Part shown: piece by piece, positions 35,323 through 45,544 of the stretch
Layout: each line of letters begins with the position of its first letter
Numbering within the stretch: the first letter of the stretch is position 1
Origin: Muricauda sp. MAR_2010_75
GTDB lineage: Bacteria > Bacteroidota > Bacteroidia > Flavobacteriales > Flavobacteriaceae
Direction of reading: 5' to 3'
DNA: 64,000 bases
NCBI RefSeq assembly: GCF_000745185.1
Contig: NZ_JQNJ01000001.1
Span: 310,001 to 374,000, forward strand
The notes under the pieces: generated by a model
Database searches by the model: none
The model's input: the letters and a program-made list of their open reading frames with translations, nothing else
Told to the model about the DNA's origin: nothing
Position numbers and translations under genes: made by a program

Positions 35323-37167
35323 CTAGGCATCCAATCGTTCCTCTTCGGCATCTGGGATAAAGTTGCCATTATCATACACATTTTTGGTGATGAACGACAT
35401 CAAAAACAAGAATGCCCCAAAAAACAACACCATCACACCTTTGGAAACCATGCTAAGTTGCATATTCTTCAACGAAAGTCTGTTTTTCCATTTTTTATCC
35501 GAGCCCCGCTTCCATAGCCAAACACCGGTCATGACCAAGGTAATGGCCAAAGCCAACCACAATAGGAAGAACCAATTGGCCGATTCTTGAAATATACCAT
35601 AACCGCTCATTTCCGAATAATCTTCAACTCCAGGAGTAAAACCATATCCTAGCCTTAAATCTTCAATGATGCCCATATCAAAGGAAACAATCAAGAAGAT
35701 GAAAATGGCCACACAAAGAAGGTGTGTGAAAATTCGATGGCTGGTCAAAGCTCCCACAAAAAACACCAAAGACGCCCAAAGTACAAAGTTCAAAAAGGCC
35801 CAACGATAGAGCAAAAGGTCCTCTGCAAATTGTCCTAAATCTATATAAGAAGCTCCACCCAACAACACTTGGGTAAACACGGATACTACAATAAAGCTCA
35901 CACTTAATATAAAAGACAGTCCAATAATCGCTGCCAATCTGGAAAGTTGGGTAACCCAGACAGGAACGGGCAACGAATCTGTTATTTGCCAAATATTGAC
36001 CGTCTTGTCCTTAAAAAACAACTCGCCGGCCCAAATCATGATCAACATGGTTATAAAAACGCCCCATTGCAACCTAAAATAGGTCATATTGCTACTGATG
36101 GGATATTCATTACCAATATAATAAGCCGCATTCCAAGTAACATTTTGCAAAAACACCATCAATAAGATAATACCGAGGATTATTTTGAAGGAAGTAGGGC
36201 GAACAATGTTCAGGAACTCCAATTTTGAGAGTGACCATAGTTTAGTGAGAAAATTAGGTACTTTGTATTGTTTCACGACCTCTGGCAATTTTATGGATGC
36301 CGTAGAAAATGACACTTTCTTGCCTTCTTTGATTTTTTTGGATTTATCGGTACCGGCCTGTATGACGTACTTGAAAGAGAAGCGTAGATATGCCGCTATG
36401 GCAAACACCATGGCAAGTCCCATCCAAAGCAATCGGTTCTTTAAAACATAGCCGGTCAGTTTGAACAGTTCGGTATTTTTTTGTGTGGGACTCAACAGTT
36501 CGGTATAGTGCTGTGCCGCTACATAGCCTCCCGAATCCGCCAAGATGTAAGCCATTAGATTATCCCCACCCCCGGTTTCGTAGGAAGTTTGGGCGATTAA
36601 AAATAGAATGACCACCAAGAATACGGCCAAATAACTTGTGGTCATTCTACGGGTAAACACAATGGCAAAAAATACAACGGATACATAAAAAAAGAGGTTG
36701 GGTACGGTAAACATGATCCAACCGTGAAACAAAGGGCCCCATTGAACCGGACCAAAACGACCAGCCTCGCCAATGCCGGAAAACGGCACCAACAAATGCC
36801 CAACAATCATACCCGTACTTAGAATGACAAGGTATAGGAAAGCGGCCAAAAAGCGGCCTATAAAAAATTGTTTTTCATTGATGGGCAGTGCATAGGTCCA
36901 CTCCGCGGATTTATACCTGATCTCTTTGTAAAGCACACCTCCGGTAGCTATGGCAATGATGATGATCATAAGCATACCCATGGCCGCATAGTTTCTATAC
37001 AAAATGCTCGAAGCGTTCATAAGCACCCCTTCGTTGGAAAAGAAATCAAACGATCCCTTGGTATACCATATCATCTGAAAGGCAAGCATGAGAAAGAAAA
37101 CAAGGGTAACCCAACTAAATACACGCTGTCTTAGCTCGTTTTTTACTATGGAAAATATTGTTTTCAT
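35323..37167 (-). pseudogene. ABC permease half of a broken ABC permease/M1 fusion gene
   Basis: A 614-residue reading frame of the large ABC-2-type permease seen in Bacteroidota: about twelve membrane helices in two groups (FLMLAFQMIWYT to FLIAQTSYE; FLNIVRPTSFKIILGIILL onward) joined by a basic soluble loop. It ends in ERLDA then TAG. The base change CAG to TAG would restore a single ~1190-residue protein, the usual form of this family. The permease half alone might still be made, but its ATPase partner is also gone. Confidence 0.8.
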
Positions 37168-37168
37168 T

Positions 37169-37267
37169 TTAGTGTTCGCTTAAAATTTTAAAATAGGCAT
37201 CTTCTAAAGAAGGTTTTTTAGCATCAAAATCACCATTGGGTAAATCATTATATTGGGTAAGAATTTT
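37169..37267 (-). pseudogene. C-terminal remnant of an ABC ATPase gene
   Basis: The last ~32 codons of an ATP-binding subunit, ending DAKKPSLEDAYFKILSEH and stop one base before the permease ATG. PSLEDAYFKIL is the usual end of such ATPases. Upstream the frame meets a TAA and the sequence is unrelated, so the rest of the gene was lost at a junction near 37267. Confidence 0.75.
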
Positions 37268-37559
37268 TTAAAAATGGAACAATCACCAAAATCGATTTAA
37301 TTGTATTTTTTGAGGCACGATTTCCATGATAAAACCAAAGAAAAAACGGGTCTGCAAATTAAACTCTGTCTGAAAGTAATTAAGTATTAATTTTTAGAGG
37401 TCAGTAGTTAGTTACTTATCCAAGATTTCACTTGGTGTATCATTGTACATTATAATGATGAACATCGATTCAAATCTAACAAAAAGGTCGCCAAGGACCG
37501 CCATGGGGATAGCATTTTAGATGTCGATAAAGCTCAACAACCGGAACACGGCCAGCATA
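37268..37559. other. Junction region between the ABC relic and the efflux operon
   Basis: 292 bases without a gene I can support. It probably contains the breakpoint that removed the ABC ATPase. A short leftward frame with MAVLGDLFVRFESMF is open near 37390-37480 but has no other support. Confidence 0.5.
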
Positions 37560-40500
37560 TCACAGCGTGTGGTCTGGGTTAAAGCCATCTACCAATTTTT
37601 TATGCTCGTAATCGGCCACCATAAGCTCCTCATAATCAGTTTTTGTTCCCTTGGTAAACTTATGTACCAATTTTTCCATTAAATTGTATATTACCGGTAC
37701 TATTATCAAGGTCAAGAAAAGCGAACTTATCAATCCCCCGATGATAACCCAGGCAAGACCATTTTTCCATCCCGATCCCGGGCCTGAGGCCAACGCAATG
37801 GGAAGCATCCCGAAAACCATGGCAATGGTAGTCATTAGAATTGGGCGGAGACGTGCGTGGTTGGCCTGTATCAAGGCGTTCCTGACCGTTTCCCCTGACC
37901 GGACCCTTTCGTTGGCAAAGTCAACCAGGATAATGGCGTTTTTACACACTAGCCCGATCAACATAATTATACCAAGAATGGTAAAGATGTTCAGGGAATT
38001 GTTCGTTAACGCCAATGCCAGCAAAGCTCCGATGAACGATAAGGGAATGGAAAAAAGAACTACGAACGGGTGCACAAAACTGTCGTACAGGGAAACCATT
38101 ACCAAATAGACCAATATAATAGCTGCCAACATAGCAATTCCCAGTGTTCCGAACCCTTCCGATTGCCTTTCTTTATCCCCACCCCATACGTAATCGACCC
38201 CCGTGGGCCGTTCGACATCCTGGAAGGCAGCTTCCCATTCATCCGCGACCGTACCAGCTGGTCTGCCAACGGACTGCCCTTTTACGGTAACCGACGCGGT
38301 CTTATCCCGGCGTTCCAATTGGCTCGGGCCCAACGTTTCGGTGATGTCGGCGAACTGTGAGAGTTTTACCTCTTGCCCTTGGTCATTAGTAAGGATCAAA
38401 TCCCCTACATCGACAATGCTTTTTCTATCAAAACTATTGTAGCGAATGTTAATATCATATTCATATTCCCCTGCCCTGAATTTGCCATCGGTATTCCCGT
38501 TAAATGCTGTTTGCATTGTCAACCCCACCGTTTGTAACGATAATCCCAGGGAGGCCATTTTATCCCGATCTACTTGAACATTGATTTCAGGATTTCCCGT
38601 TTCTACGGACAATTCAATTTCCGTGGCCCCAGGAATCTTATGCAGTTCCGCCTCCGCCTTTCTGGCAAAGACCATGGCACTATCCAAACTAGGTCCGGTC
38701 ACTACCAAGGCCAACGGGGCTTCCTCCGCCACTCCCAAAAGACTTATAGGGACGGTTTTCACCTTGGCTCCGACCAAAATTTTCTCTAAACGACGTTTTG
38801 TTTTGGCGGCAAATACATAAGAATCGTCCTGCCTTTCATTTTCATCAACCATTTGGACGTTTATTTCCGCCTTGTAAGCTGTAGCCTGTGAAGCTCCTAA
38901 GCCTTCGCTGGTCTGGCCTACAGTGGTGATAAGGCTCTTGACTTCTTCCTGTGTATTCAAAAAGGCCTCTGCTTTTTGGGCCATAAAATTACTTTCTTCC
39001 AATGAGGCATCTTTTGGTAGTTCTATCTGCACCAAAAACTCGCCCCTATCCGATGTGGCAAAGAATTCGCCTCCAATAAATCCTGCCGCTACCAAGGCGA
39101 TCGAAGCAAAGAAGATAACCAAAACGATGGACAGCGTGGTTTTATAATGATCCAGGCACCAGGTCAATAAGCCGGAGATCCAATTCGTGAAACGTTTTAA
39201 TTGTGTTTCGAATTTGATGATAAGCCTACCGAACAGGTTTTTACCTGTGATATGCTCCAATTTTCCGAAACGGGACGATAACCAAGGAATAATGGTAAAC
39301 GATGCCAATAGGGACAACAAGGTCGAAATAATTATGGTCACACAAAATTGGGTAATGATTTTGGACACCAGACCGCTGCTCATGGCAATGGGAAAAAAGA
39401 CGACCACGATTACCAGCGTTATGGATGTTACCGTGCCCCCGATTTCAGCGGTACCGTCATAGGCCGCACGGACACGGTTTTTGCCCATTTCCATATGCCG
39501 GTAAATGTTTTCGAGTACAACGATGGCATCGTCCACCAAGATGCCTACGACCAAAGACAATCCTAATAAACTCATTAAGTTCAAGGTATAATCCAACAAC
39601 AAAAAGCCTATAAATGTCGCAACCAACGATGCGGGTATGGACACCATTACAATTAGCGAGTTTCTTACACTGTGCAAGAAGAACAGCATTACGATCGCCA
39701 CCAATAACACGGCGATCAATAGGTCATGGATTACGGAATCGGCCGCCTCTAGGGTAAAAACACTACTGTCATTGGCGACATTGAGACTGAGGTCTATGGT
39801 TTTATAATCGGTCTCGAGCTGTGCTATCCGTTTTAATATATCTTCACTTACAGCTACGGCATTGGCATCGGACTGCTTGATCACCTGCAGTAGGATGGCA
39901 CTTTTTTGCTTTACCCGTGCAATTTTTTCAGGTATTTTTTGACTGTCCTGAACATCCGCAATATCACTGAGCCTCACTTGGATGCCATCTTTATCAGCGA
40001 CTACCAGATTGCGCAGCTCTTCAACATTTTTATATTTTCCGGCCAACCGGATCAATATTTTTTGCTGCCTGGTCTGAATATTTCCTGTGGGGAAATCCAA
40101 ATTCGAGGCCAGGATGGTCTGTTGGACCTGGGGTATGGAAAGGTTATATCCATGAAGTCGGTCGGCGTCTAAATTTACCTGGATTTCCCTTTCTTGCCCC
40201 CCGATCAAATTTATCTGTGCCACACCATTGACCCGGGAAAGCAAAGGGGCAATTTTTTTATCAATCAGGTCATAAAACTTAATTTCATCCATAGTGCCAT
40301 TAGCACCAATTGTCATAATCGGAAGGTCGCTCAATGAAAATTTGCTTAAGGAGGGTGTTTTGGCATCATCGGGCAGATCACTGATAATGGCATTGATTTT
40401 CCGTTGTGCATCGTTTAGGGAAATATCAACATTGGCATCATCCGTCAAGGTAATCGCAACCGTGGAAAGGCTTTCATAAGAACGGGATTCTATTTTTTTG

Positions 40501-40730
40501 ATGTTCTCCAGAGAGGCAACCGCATCCTCTATTTTTTTTGTCACGGTATTTTCGATCTCGCTGGGCGAGGCACCGGGGTAGATAGTGGCGACGGTTATGA
40601 CATTTCGGTCGAATTTGGGTATCAATTCATACCCCAGTTGGTTATAACTGAACAGGCCCCCAAGGGTAAGTATGGTGAATAGCACAATGACCAATGAAGG
40701 CCTTTTTATGGAAATTTCCGCTAATTTCAT
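37560..40730 (-). CDS. RND efflux pump inner-membrane subunit
   Basis: A 1056-residue HAE1-type RND transporter, the proton-driven part of a tripartite pump. Features: first membrane helix at KRPSLVIVLFTILTLGG, porter domains with GASPSEIENTVTKKIEDAV, the proton-relay helix GILVDDAIVVLENIYRH with the paired Asp, and the second helix bundle with GLVCKNAIILVDFANE. It is the last gene of the leftward operon thioesterase, TolC, adaptor, RND, with 36 bases after the adaptor gene. Substrate unknown. Confidence 0.93.
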   Translation of the reverse strand: MKLAEISIKRPSLVIVLFTILTLGGLFSYNQLGYELIPKFDRNVITVATIYPGASPSEIENTVTKKIEDAVASLENIKKIESRSYESLSTVAITLTDDANVDISLNDAQRKINAIISDLPDDAKTPSLSKFSLSDLPIMTIGANGTMDEIKFYDLIDKKIAPLLSRVNGVAQINLIGGQEREIQVNLDADRLHGYNLSIPQVQQTILASNLDFPTGNIQTRQQKILIRLAGKYKNVEELRNLVVADKDGIQVRLSDIADVQDSQKIPEKIARVKQKSAILLQVIKQSDANAVAVSEDILKRIAQLETDYKTIDLSLNVANDSSVFTLEAADSVIHDLLIAVLLVAIVMLFFLHSVRNSLIVMVSIPASLVATFIGFLLLDYTLNLMSLLGLSLVVGILVDDAIVVLENIYRHMEMGKNRVRAAYDGTAEIGGTVTSITLVIVVVFFPIAMSSGLVSKIITQFCVTIIISTLLSLLASFTIIPWLSSRFGKLEHITGKNLFGRLIIKFETQLKRFTNWISGLLTWCLDHYKTTLSIVLVIFFASIALVAAGFIGGEFFATSDRGEFLVQIELPKDASLEESNFMAQKAEAFLNTQEEVKSLITTVGQTSEGLGASQATAYKAEINVQMVDENERQDDSYVFAAKTKRRLEKILVGAKVKTVPISLLGVAEEAPLALVVTGPSLDSAMVFARKAEAELHKIPGATEIELSVETGNPEINVQVDRDKMASLGLSLQTVGLTMQTAFNGNTDGKFRAGEYEYDINIRYNSFDRKSIVDVGDLILTNDQGQEVKLSQFADITETLGPSQLERRDKTASVTVKGQSVGRPAGTVADEWEAAFQDVERPTGVDYVWGGDKERQSEGFGTLGIAMLAAIILVYLVMVSLYDSFVHPFVVLFSIPLSFIGALLALALTNNSLNIFTILGIIMLIGLVCKNAIILVDFANERVRSGETVRNALIQANHARLRPILMTTIAMVFGMLPIALASGPGSGWKNGLAWVIIGGLISSLFLTLIIVPVIYNLMEKLVHKFTKGTKTDYEELMVADYEHKKLVDGFNPDHTL

Positions 40731-40766
40731 AGTATGGAATAAAATGTTTCAGGTTATTGTCCGGTT

Positions 40767-41831
40767 CTAGTCGATGATGTCTATCTTGGAACCGTTCTGT
40801 AGATTGATCTGCCCGGTAACTATTACGAGTTCATTGCTGTCCAGACCATCTAATATTTCGACCTTATCACCGAATATTCTTCCAGCCGTTACACCGGTCA
40901 GTTTTGCAACTCCATCCTCAGCGACAAAAACCTGGTTACTGCTTACACTTCCCAGGAACGCATTTCTAGGGGCCACCAGTATCTTTTCGCTTTCCCGGTC
41001 TGACGAGGTGAAGGATGCCGTCCCGTACATGCCCGCCTTCAAGGCGTTGTCCGGATTGTTCGATATCTCGATTTCCACAGGAAAATTCAAACTGCTATCC
41101 GATTTCGGTGCTATAAACGTGATTTTCCCTGCAAATGTCCTGTCTGGTAAGACACTGGCTTTTACATTTACCGGGGCACCCGTTTTTAAACTGGCCACTT
41201 GGGACTCGTTGACCGTAACCCTAAGTTTAAGTTTGGAGACATCGACAATTTCGAACATTGGTGTTGCTGTTGCCAGAACAGAACCTGGTTCGATAAAACG
41301 CTTATTTACAACTCCTTTTATCGTAGCTTTTATGCTGACATCACTCGCATTTACCCTCGCTTGTTCCAGTCTCGATTGTGCAGTAACCAAGGTCAACTTG
41401 GCCTGATCCATTTGTTGTTCGGTCACTCCACCGGTTTTTAAGGCATTTTCAAAACGGTTGAAATTTTTGGACGCATTCTGATAGGCCGCTTCGGCCGCGT
41501 GCAGTTCTGCCGATACCTGCTCACTTCTCACAACTGCCAAAGTCTTGCCCACTCTGACATGATCACCTTCTTCTACCAATACCCTAACGACTCTACCTGG
41601 CTTTTCCGCAGAAAAATCCAGTTCTTTAAAGGGCTCGAAGTTTCCATTGGCGGTAAAATTGAGGGGAATAGTTTCCATCTTTACCGTATCAACCTTTACA
41701 GTGACACTAGCATTTTTCTGTGCAACTATATCCGTTTTTGCTTGATTTTCTTGTTTGTTGTTCATTAAGATGAAGGCAATCAGGGCCAATACCACTAAAA
41801 TTGTAAGTATGTATATTATGTTCTTTTTCAT
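40767..41831 (-). CDS. RND efflux periplasmic adaptor (HlyD/AcrA type)
   Basis: A 354-residue membrane fusion protein: N-terminal membrane anchor (IIYILTILVVLALIAFIL), lipoyl half-motifs around FSAEKPGRVVRVLVEEGDHV and VSIKATIKGVVNKRFIEPG, a helical hairpin between them with ELHAAEAAYQNASKNF, and beta-barrel and membrane-proximal domains. It links the RND pump to the TolC channel. The gap to tolC is 8 bases. Confidence 0.92.
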   Translation of the reverse strand: MKKNIIYILTILVVLALIAFILMNNKQENQAKTDIVAQKNASVTVKVDTVKMETIPLNFTANGNFEPFKELDFSAEKPGRVVRVLVEEGDHVRVGKTLAVVRSEQVSAELHAAEAAYQNASKNFNRFENALKTGGVTEQQMDQAKLTLVTAQSRLEQARVNASDVSIKATIKGVVNKRFIEPGSVLATATPMFEIVDVSKLKLRVTVNESQVASLKTGAPVNVKASVLPDRTFAGKITFIAPKSDSSLNFPVEIEISNNPDNALKAGMYGTASFTSSDRESEKILVAPRNAFLGSVSSNQVFVAEDGVAKLTGVTAGRIFGDKVEILDGLDSNELVIVTGQINLQNGSKIDIID

Positions 41832-41839
41832 CGTGCTTA

Positions 41840-43180
41840 TTAGTTTGTTAGTGACTTTAATTCCCCTTTAGACTTCAACAACAGGATTTCTGCCAGTTTG
41901 TATTGTAAAATTGCGGAGTTAAAGTTGTTCCTAGCCTCGGTCAAGGCGTTTTCCGCATCCAATAGATCCGTTAGCGGAGCCAAACCTTGGACGTAATTGT
42001 TTCTGGTATTGTCCAAAACTGCCTGTGCCAACCTGACATTTTCGTTTTGATTGTTGACGGTCGCAATACTATTGTTTATTTGGGTTCGGGCATTTTCGTA
42101 ATCAAGATCTAAGGCCAATTCGGTATCCTTGATATCCTCTTGTAAGATCCGCAGATCTATATCGGCCTGCATTACTTTGGAACGTGTACCAAAACCTGCG
42201 AAAATGGGAATTTTCAAATTCAATCCTATCGATGAAAAATCGGACCAATATACCTTGTCCTCAGGCTTTTTGAACCAGGGAAGGTCCGGGCCTTGGCCAA
42301 GATAGTTGTACCCAACTGTTAGGGAAAGCGTTGGATAATATTCCGCCTTGACCGCCATTTTCTGGTAAGTCAACAATTGTTCCTGCTTTTTGAGAAGCAG
42401 ATACTCCGATCGATTCTCGGTATCCGGGGATGAAACTACCTCGCTTGGTCTGAATTCGAACTCGATTTCCGGAATTTCGATTTGGGCGGTTATGGGCATT
42501 CCCATAAAAAATTTCAGGGTATTTTCTTGAAGTTGTAGCGCATTGTTTATCTGGAGCCGTTGGGTCTCTAGATTTGAAATTTTAACAATAATCCTGTCCA
42601 AATCGATTTTCTTCGCTAGCCCATTTTGAAACTGGCCCTCAATGATATTTTTCGCCTTGATCGTATTTGCCAACGTACTATCAAGTACCTGAAGGTTTAA
42701 ACGCTGTAGATATACTTGATAGTAACTATTGGCTACCTTTTCTATTACCTGCTCTTGAGTTAATCGATTATTGATCTGATAAAACTCACGGGTAGTTTTT
42801 GCTGCTTTTAAACCTGTGTAAACCGATTGGTCAAATAAGTTCTGGTTCAACGAAACACCAAAGACCGAATTCCATTTTTGCCCCAAAGTTGCCTGTATAA
42901 CGGTGCCCGGTTGCCCAAAGGAACTTCCATCGATCACATTGGTCTGTAGGATGGGATTATAGACCAAACTACCATTTCCTGTGATCTGTGGCAATGCTCG
43001 CGAACGAACTTCCTGGATTTGGTACTCACTATTTTCAATGGCCAGCTTCGATTTTTGTGCATCGGCCTTGTATTCAAGAGCATAGGAAACGGCATCCTTT
43101 AGGCTAAGCTGCTTTATTTCCTGGGCATTGGCTACGCAAACAAGGCATAAAAGGGAAATGCTTAAAATTTTTTTGATCAT
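41840..43180 (-). CDS. TolC family outer-membrane efflux channel
   Basis: A 446-residue protein with signal peptide (cut after CVANA) and two OEP repeats of long helices: LSLKDAVSYALEYKADAQ, then ALDLDYENARTQINNSIATV and NYVQGLAPLTDLLDAENALTE. The trimer would form the outer-membrane channel of the tripartite pump. It precedes the adaptor gene in the operon. Confidence 0.92.
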   Translation of the reverse strand: MIKKILSISLLCLVCVANAQEIKQLSLKDAVSYALEYKADAQKSKLAIENSEYQIQEVRSRALPQITGNGSLVYNPILQTNVIDGSSFGQPGTVIQATLGQKWNSVFGVSLNQNLFDQSVYTGLKAAKTTREFYQINNRLTQEQVIEKVANSYYQVYLQRLNLQVLDSTLANTIKAKNIIEGQFQNGLAKKIDLDRIIVKISNLETQRLQINNALQLQENTLKFFMGMPITAQIEIPEIEFEFRPSEVVSSPDTENRSEYLLLKKQEQLLTYQKMAVKAEYYPTLSLTVGYNYLGQGPDLPWFKKPEDKVYWSDFSSIGLNLKIPIFAGFGTRSKVMQADIDLRILQEDIKDTELALDLDYENARTQINNSIATVNNQNENVRLAQAVLDNTRNNYVQGLAPLTDLLDAENALTEARNNFNSAILQYKLAEILLLKSKGELKSLTN

Positions 43181-43277
43181 AAACGGATACGTATTTAATG
43201 GGGGAGAAATTTTAGGATGTCCTATAGGGTTTTTTAAGATCCTCTTGTTTTATGTATAATTCTTTATTACCTAAAGT

Positions 43278-43718
43278 TTAGGAGCCGTTTCTATGGATGC
43301 TATATATACATCTTGCCAAAGCCACTAAATCTTTTTGTCCACTTTGGAAAAGTTCCACGTCCACCACGTTGATGGATTTACCACTTTTAACAATCTTTGC
43401 CTTGGCCAAAATATCCCCTTCAACGGTAGGATGGAGATAATCGATCCGCATATCCAAGGTATTTATCCTGTCCTGTAAGGAATCGAGGGTCGTCGCTCCG
43501 GCAGCTCCTCCAGCCGTATCGGCCATAGCGGCCAAAATTCCTCCATGCCATCGTTTTTGCAGATAGTCGCCTATGAATTCTTTCTTAAAAGGGACTTTGA
43601 TGCACACGTACCCAAGTCTGATTTCCATAATTTCTAACCCGAATATTTTATTGGCCGGCATCATGTTTTCAATAGCATGCTTTAAAAACAAATAGTCGTC
43701 TTGCCCTATTTCCTGCAT
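43278..43718 (-). CDS. Hotdog-fold thioesterase (PaaI-like)
   Basis: A 146-residue protein of the PaaI thioesterase type: KRWHGGILAAMADTAGGAAG holds the HGG motif and the catalytic Asp helix, followed by LDMRIDYLHPTVEGDILAKA. It would hydrolyse acyl-CoA or aryl-CoA thioesters. It is first in the leftward efflux operon (97 bases before tolC), which links the pump to lipid or aromatic acyl metabolism, as inference. Confidence 0.85.
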   Translation of the reverse strand: MQEIGQDDYLFLKHAIENMMPANKIFGLEIMEIRLGYVCIKVPFKKEFIGDYLQKRWHGGILAAMADTAGGAAGATTLDSLQDRINTLDMRIDYLHPTVEGDILAKAKIVKSGKSINVVDVELFQSGQKDLVALARCIYSIHRNGS

Positions 43719-43754
43719 TGGTCAGATTTTAAAAATTAAAAGATTTTTTTTTTG

Positions 43755-43795
43755 CTAAAATAAATATTATTTTAGACTTTCTAACTAAAAAAGTC
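43755..43795. promoter_or_regulatory. Two dyads between the efflux operon and its TetR gene
   Basis: CTAAAATAA-ATA-TTATTTTAG (43755-43775) is a perfect 9-bp dyad. GACTTT-N9-AAAGTC (43775-43795) follows directly and ends 2 bases before the tetR ATG. Either may be the operator of the TetR protein, controlling both directions. Confidence 0.55.
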
Positions 43796-43797
43796 AA

Positions 43798-44406
43798 ATG
43801 TTCAATATTGAAAGTACCGATAATTTTTCGTTAATACTTGATTCCGCCAAAAAAAGATTTTGCCGTTATGGCCTTAAAAAAACAACAATGACGGAGATTG
43901 CCGGGGATATAGGTCTATCAAAAGCATCCCTATACTACTACTTCTCCACTAAAGAAGAACTTTTCAAGGAAGTAGTAAAGCAAGAACATAAAACATTTTT
44001 AAACGAGATTGAAGGTCTTCTTTCTTCGGTTGTCCCTGCAGAAGAGTTATTCCATATTTACCTAGAAAGGCGACTGATCTACTTTCGCGATTTTGCACAC
44101 CTCAGTTCTTTGAGCCTGGAATCTATAAACAGTTTAAAACCCGTTTACGCCCGCCTATTCGAAAACCTTCGCAAAGAAGAAATACGACTTGTGAGTAAAA
44201 TATTGGAAAAAGGTATTGCCGCCCAAGATTTTGAAAATCTTGATATTGCTTATTATTCGCAATTGTTCATTGCCATTTTCCAAGGGTTGCGGCACAATGT
44301 ACTTATTAAAAAAGACACAATAAATATCACGGAAATTGAGTATTCTCTATTGCAGAGACAATATGAAAGCGCATTAAAAATGTTCGTGAAAGGAATCAAA
44401 AAATAA
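43798..44406 (+). CDS. TetR/AcrR family regulator of the efflux operon
   Basis: A 202-residue repressor with an N-terminal HTH: KKTTMTEIAGDIGLSKASLY, then YYFSTKEELFKEVVKQEHK. The helical C-terminus is the ligand domain. It is divergent from the thioesterase/efflux operon with two dyads between, the classical layout for a self-regulated pump repressor. Confidence 0.9.
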   Translation: MFNIESTDNFSLILDSAKKRFCRYGLKKTTMTEIAGDIGLSKASLYYYFSTKEELFKEVVKQEHKTFLNEIEGLLSSVVPAEELFHIYLERRLIYFRDFAHLSSLSLESINSLKPVYARLFENLRKEEIRLVSKILEKGIAAQDFENLDIAYYSQLFIAIFQGLRHNVLIKKDTINITEIEYSLLQRQYESALKMFVKGIKK

Positions 44407-44475
44407 ATCGTAGGCCGGCCTTTAGAAAAAAGGAAACTAATTATTTGTTGCCTGTGCCATTATAATTTTTTTGTA

Positions 44476-45407
44476 ATGAAAAACAAGATGCTGCCCAAGA
44501 TTAGATATTTGCCTTTTTATGCCATCTCGACCCTGCCGATGCCTGTTCTGTACCTGTTATCGGACATATTGTTTGTAGTGGTCTATTACCTCATGAAGTA
44601 TAGAAGGAACTTAGTCTCGGACAATATCAAAAAATCCTTTCCTCAAAAACCACAAATTACACTGAGAAAAATTGAAAAGAACTTCTATCGGCATTTCTGT
44701 GATATACTTGTCGAATCGATTAAGACATTGACCATCAGTAAAAGGTCGGCAATGAAACGTTTGCGTATAGAGAATCCGGATTTGGTAGAACATTATTTAA
44801 GCGAGAATAAAAATATTTTGCTTTACACTGCCCATCAGGGAAATTGGGAATGGTTGATATTCCTACCACTTTTTTTCCTTACCGATCAGACACTTTATAC
44901 AAACCAATTAAAAACCACTATTTCAATAGCCTATTTAAAATTATCAGAGAACGATTTGGTGTCCATTGCATTGAATCCACCAAGGGATATAGGACCATTA
45001 TCGACCTTGAACGAAAGAATGTCATTATGTTGAACTGCATCATCGGCGATCAAAGCCCTGTCAGAATCAGTACCAAACATTGCTGCCATTTTTTGAACAG
45101 GGAAACAGCTTTTTTCTAGGGGCCGAAAAGCTTGCCAAAAAAACCAGTGAAGTTGTTTTGTTCCCTTCTTACAAAAAAATAAAAAGAGGGTACTATGGAC
45201 TACATTTTTAGTTTGATAACGGAAAGTCCCGTTTCCGTGAGAATCAATGGGATTATAGAAGACTATGCAGAGGCATTGGAAAACGTGATCTTTAAATCGC
45301 CGGAACTTTGGCTATGGAGCCAAAGAAGATGGAAGTTAAGTGCCTCAATTTGGGATTTTAAAGTACCCGGCATTATTTGGTCTATCCAAAATGCTATTGA
45401 AATTTAA
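44476..45407 (+). pseudogene. LpxL/HtrB-like acyltransferase, frameshifted
   Basis: The first ~140 residues read as an LPS/lysophospholipid acyltransferase: membrane start LPMPVLYLLSDILFVVVYYL, SDNIKKSFPQK, and the catalytic HQGNWEWLIFLP. After LTDQ the frame shifts near 44895; the family sequence continues as LYKPIKNHYFNSLFKIIRE to CIIGDQSP and LNRETAFF. It shifts again near 45115 (LGAEKLAKKTSEVVLFPSYK) and near 45210 (FSLITESPVSV to PELWLWSQRRWK). At least three indels make it a pseudogene. Confidence 0.8.
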
Positions 45408-45544
45408 GACCAGTTATATTTGACTAGAAAGAACCGAAACAAAAGGTTTAACGACCTAATATTATTTATCATTTTGGTGATCTTTATCATATTTCGCTAT
45501 CGTTATAAATACGTAACTTTATGTTGCCTTAATAATTTAACCCA

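Noticed and set aside
35323..37167. Two separate genes (permease and M1-like protein) rather than a broken fusion
   Set aside because: The M1-like part continues in the same frame straight after the TAG with no start codon, leader or signal sequence.
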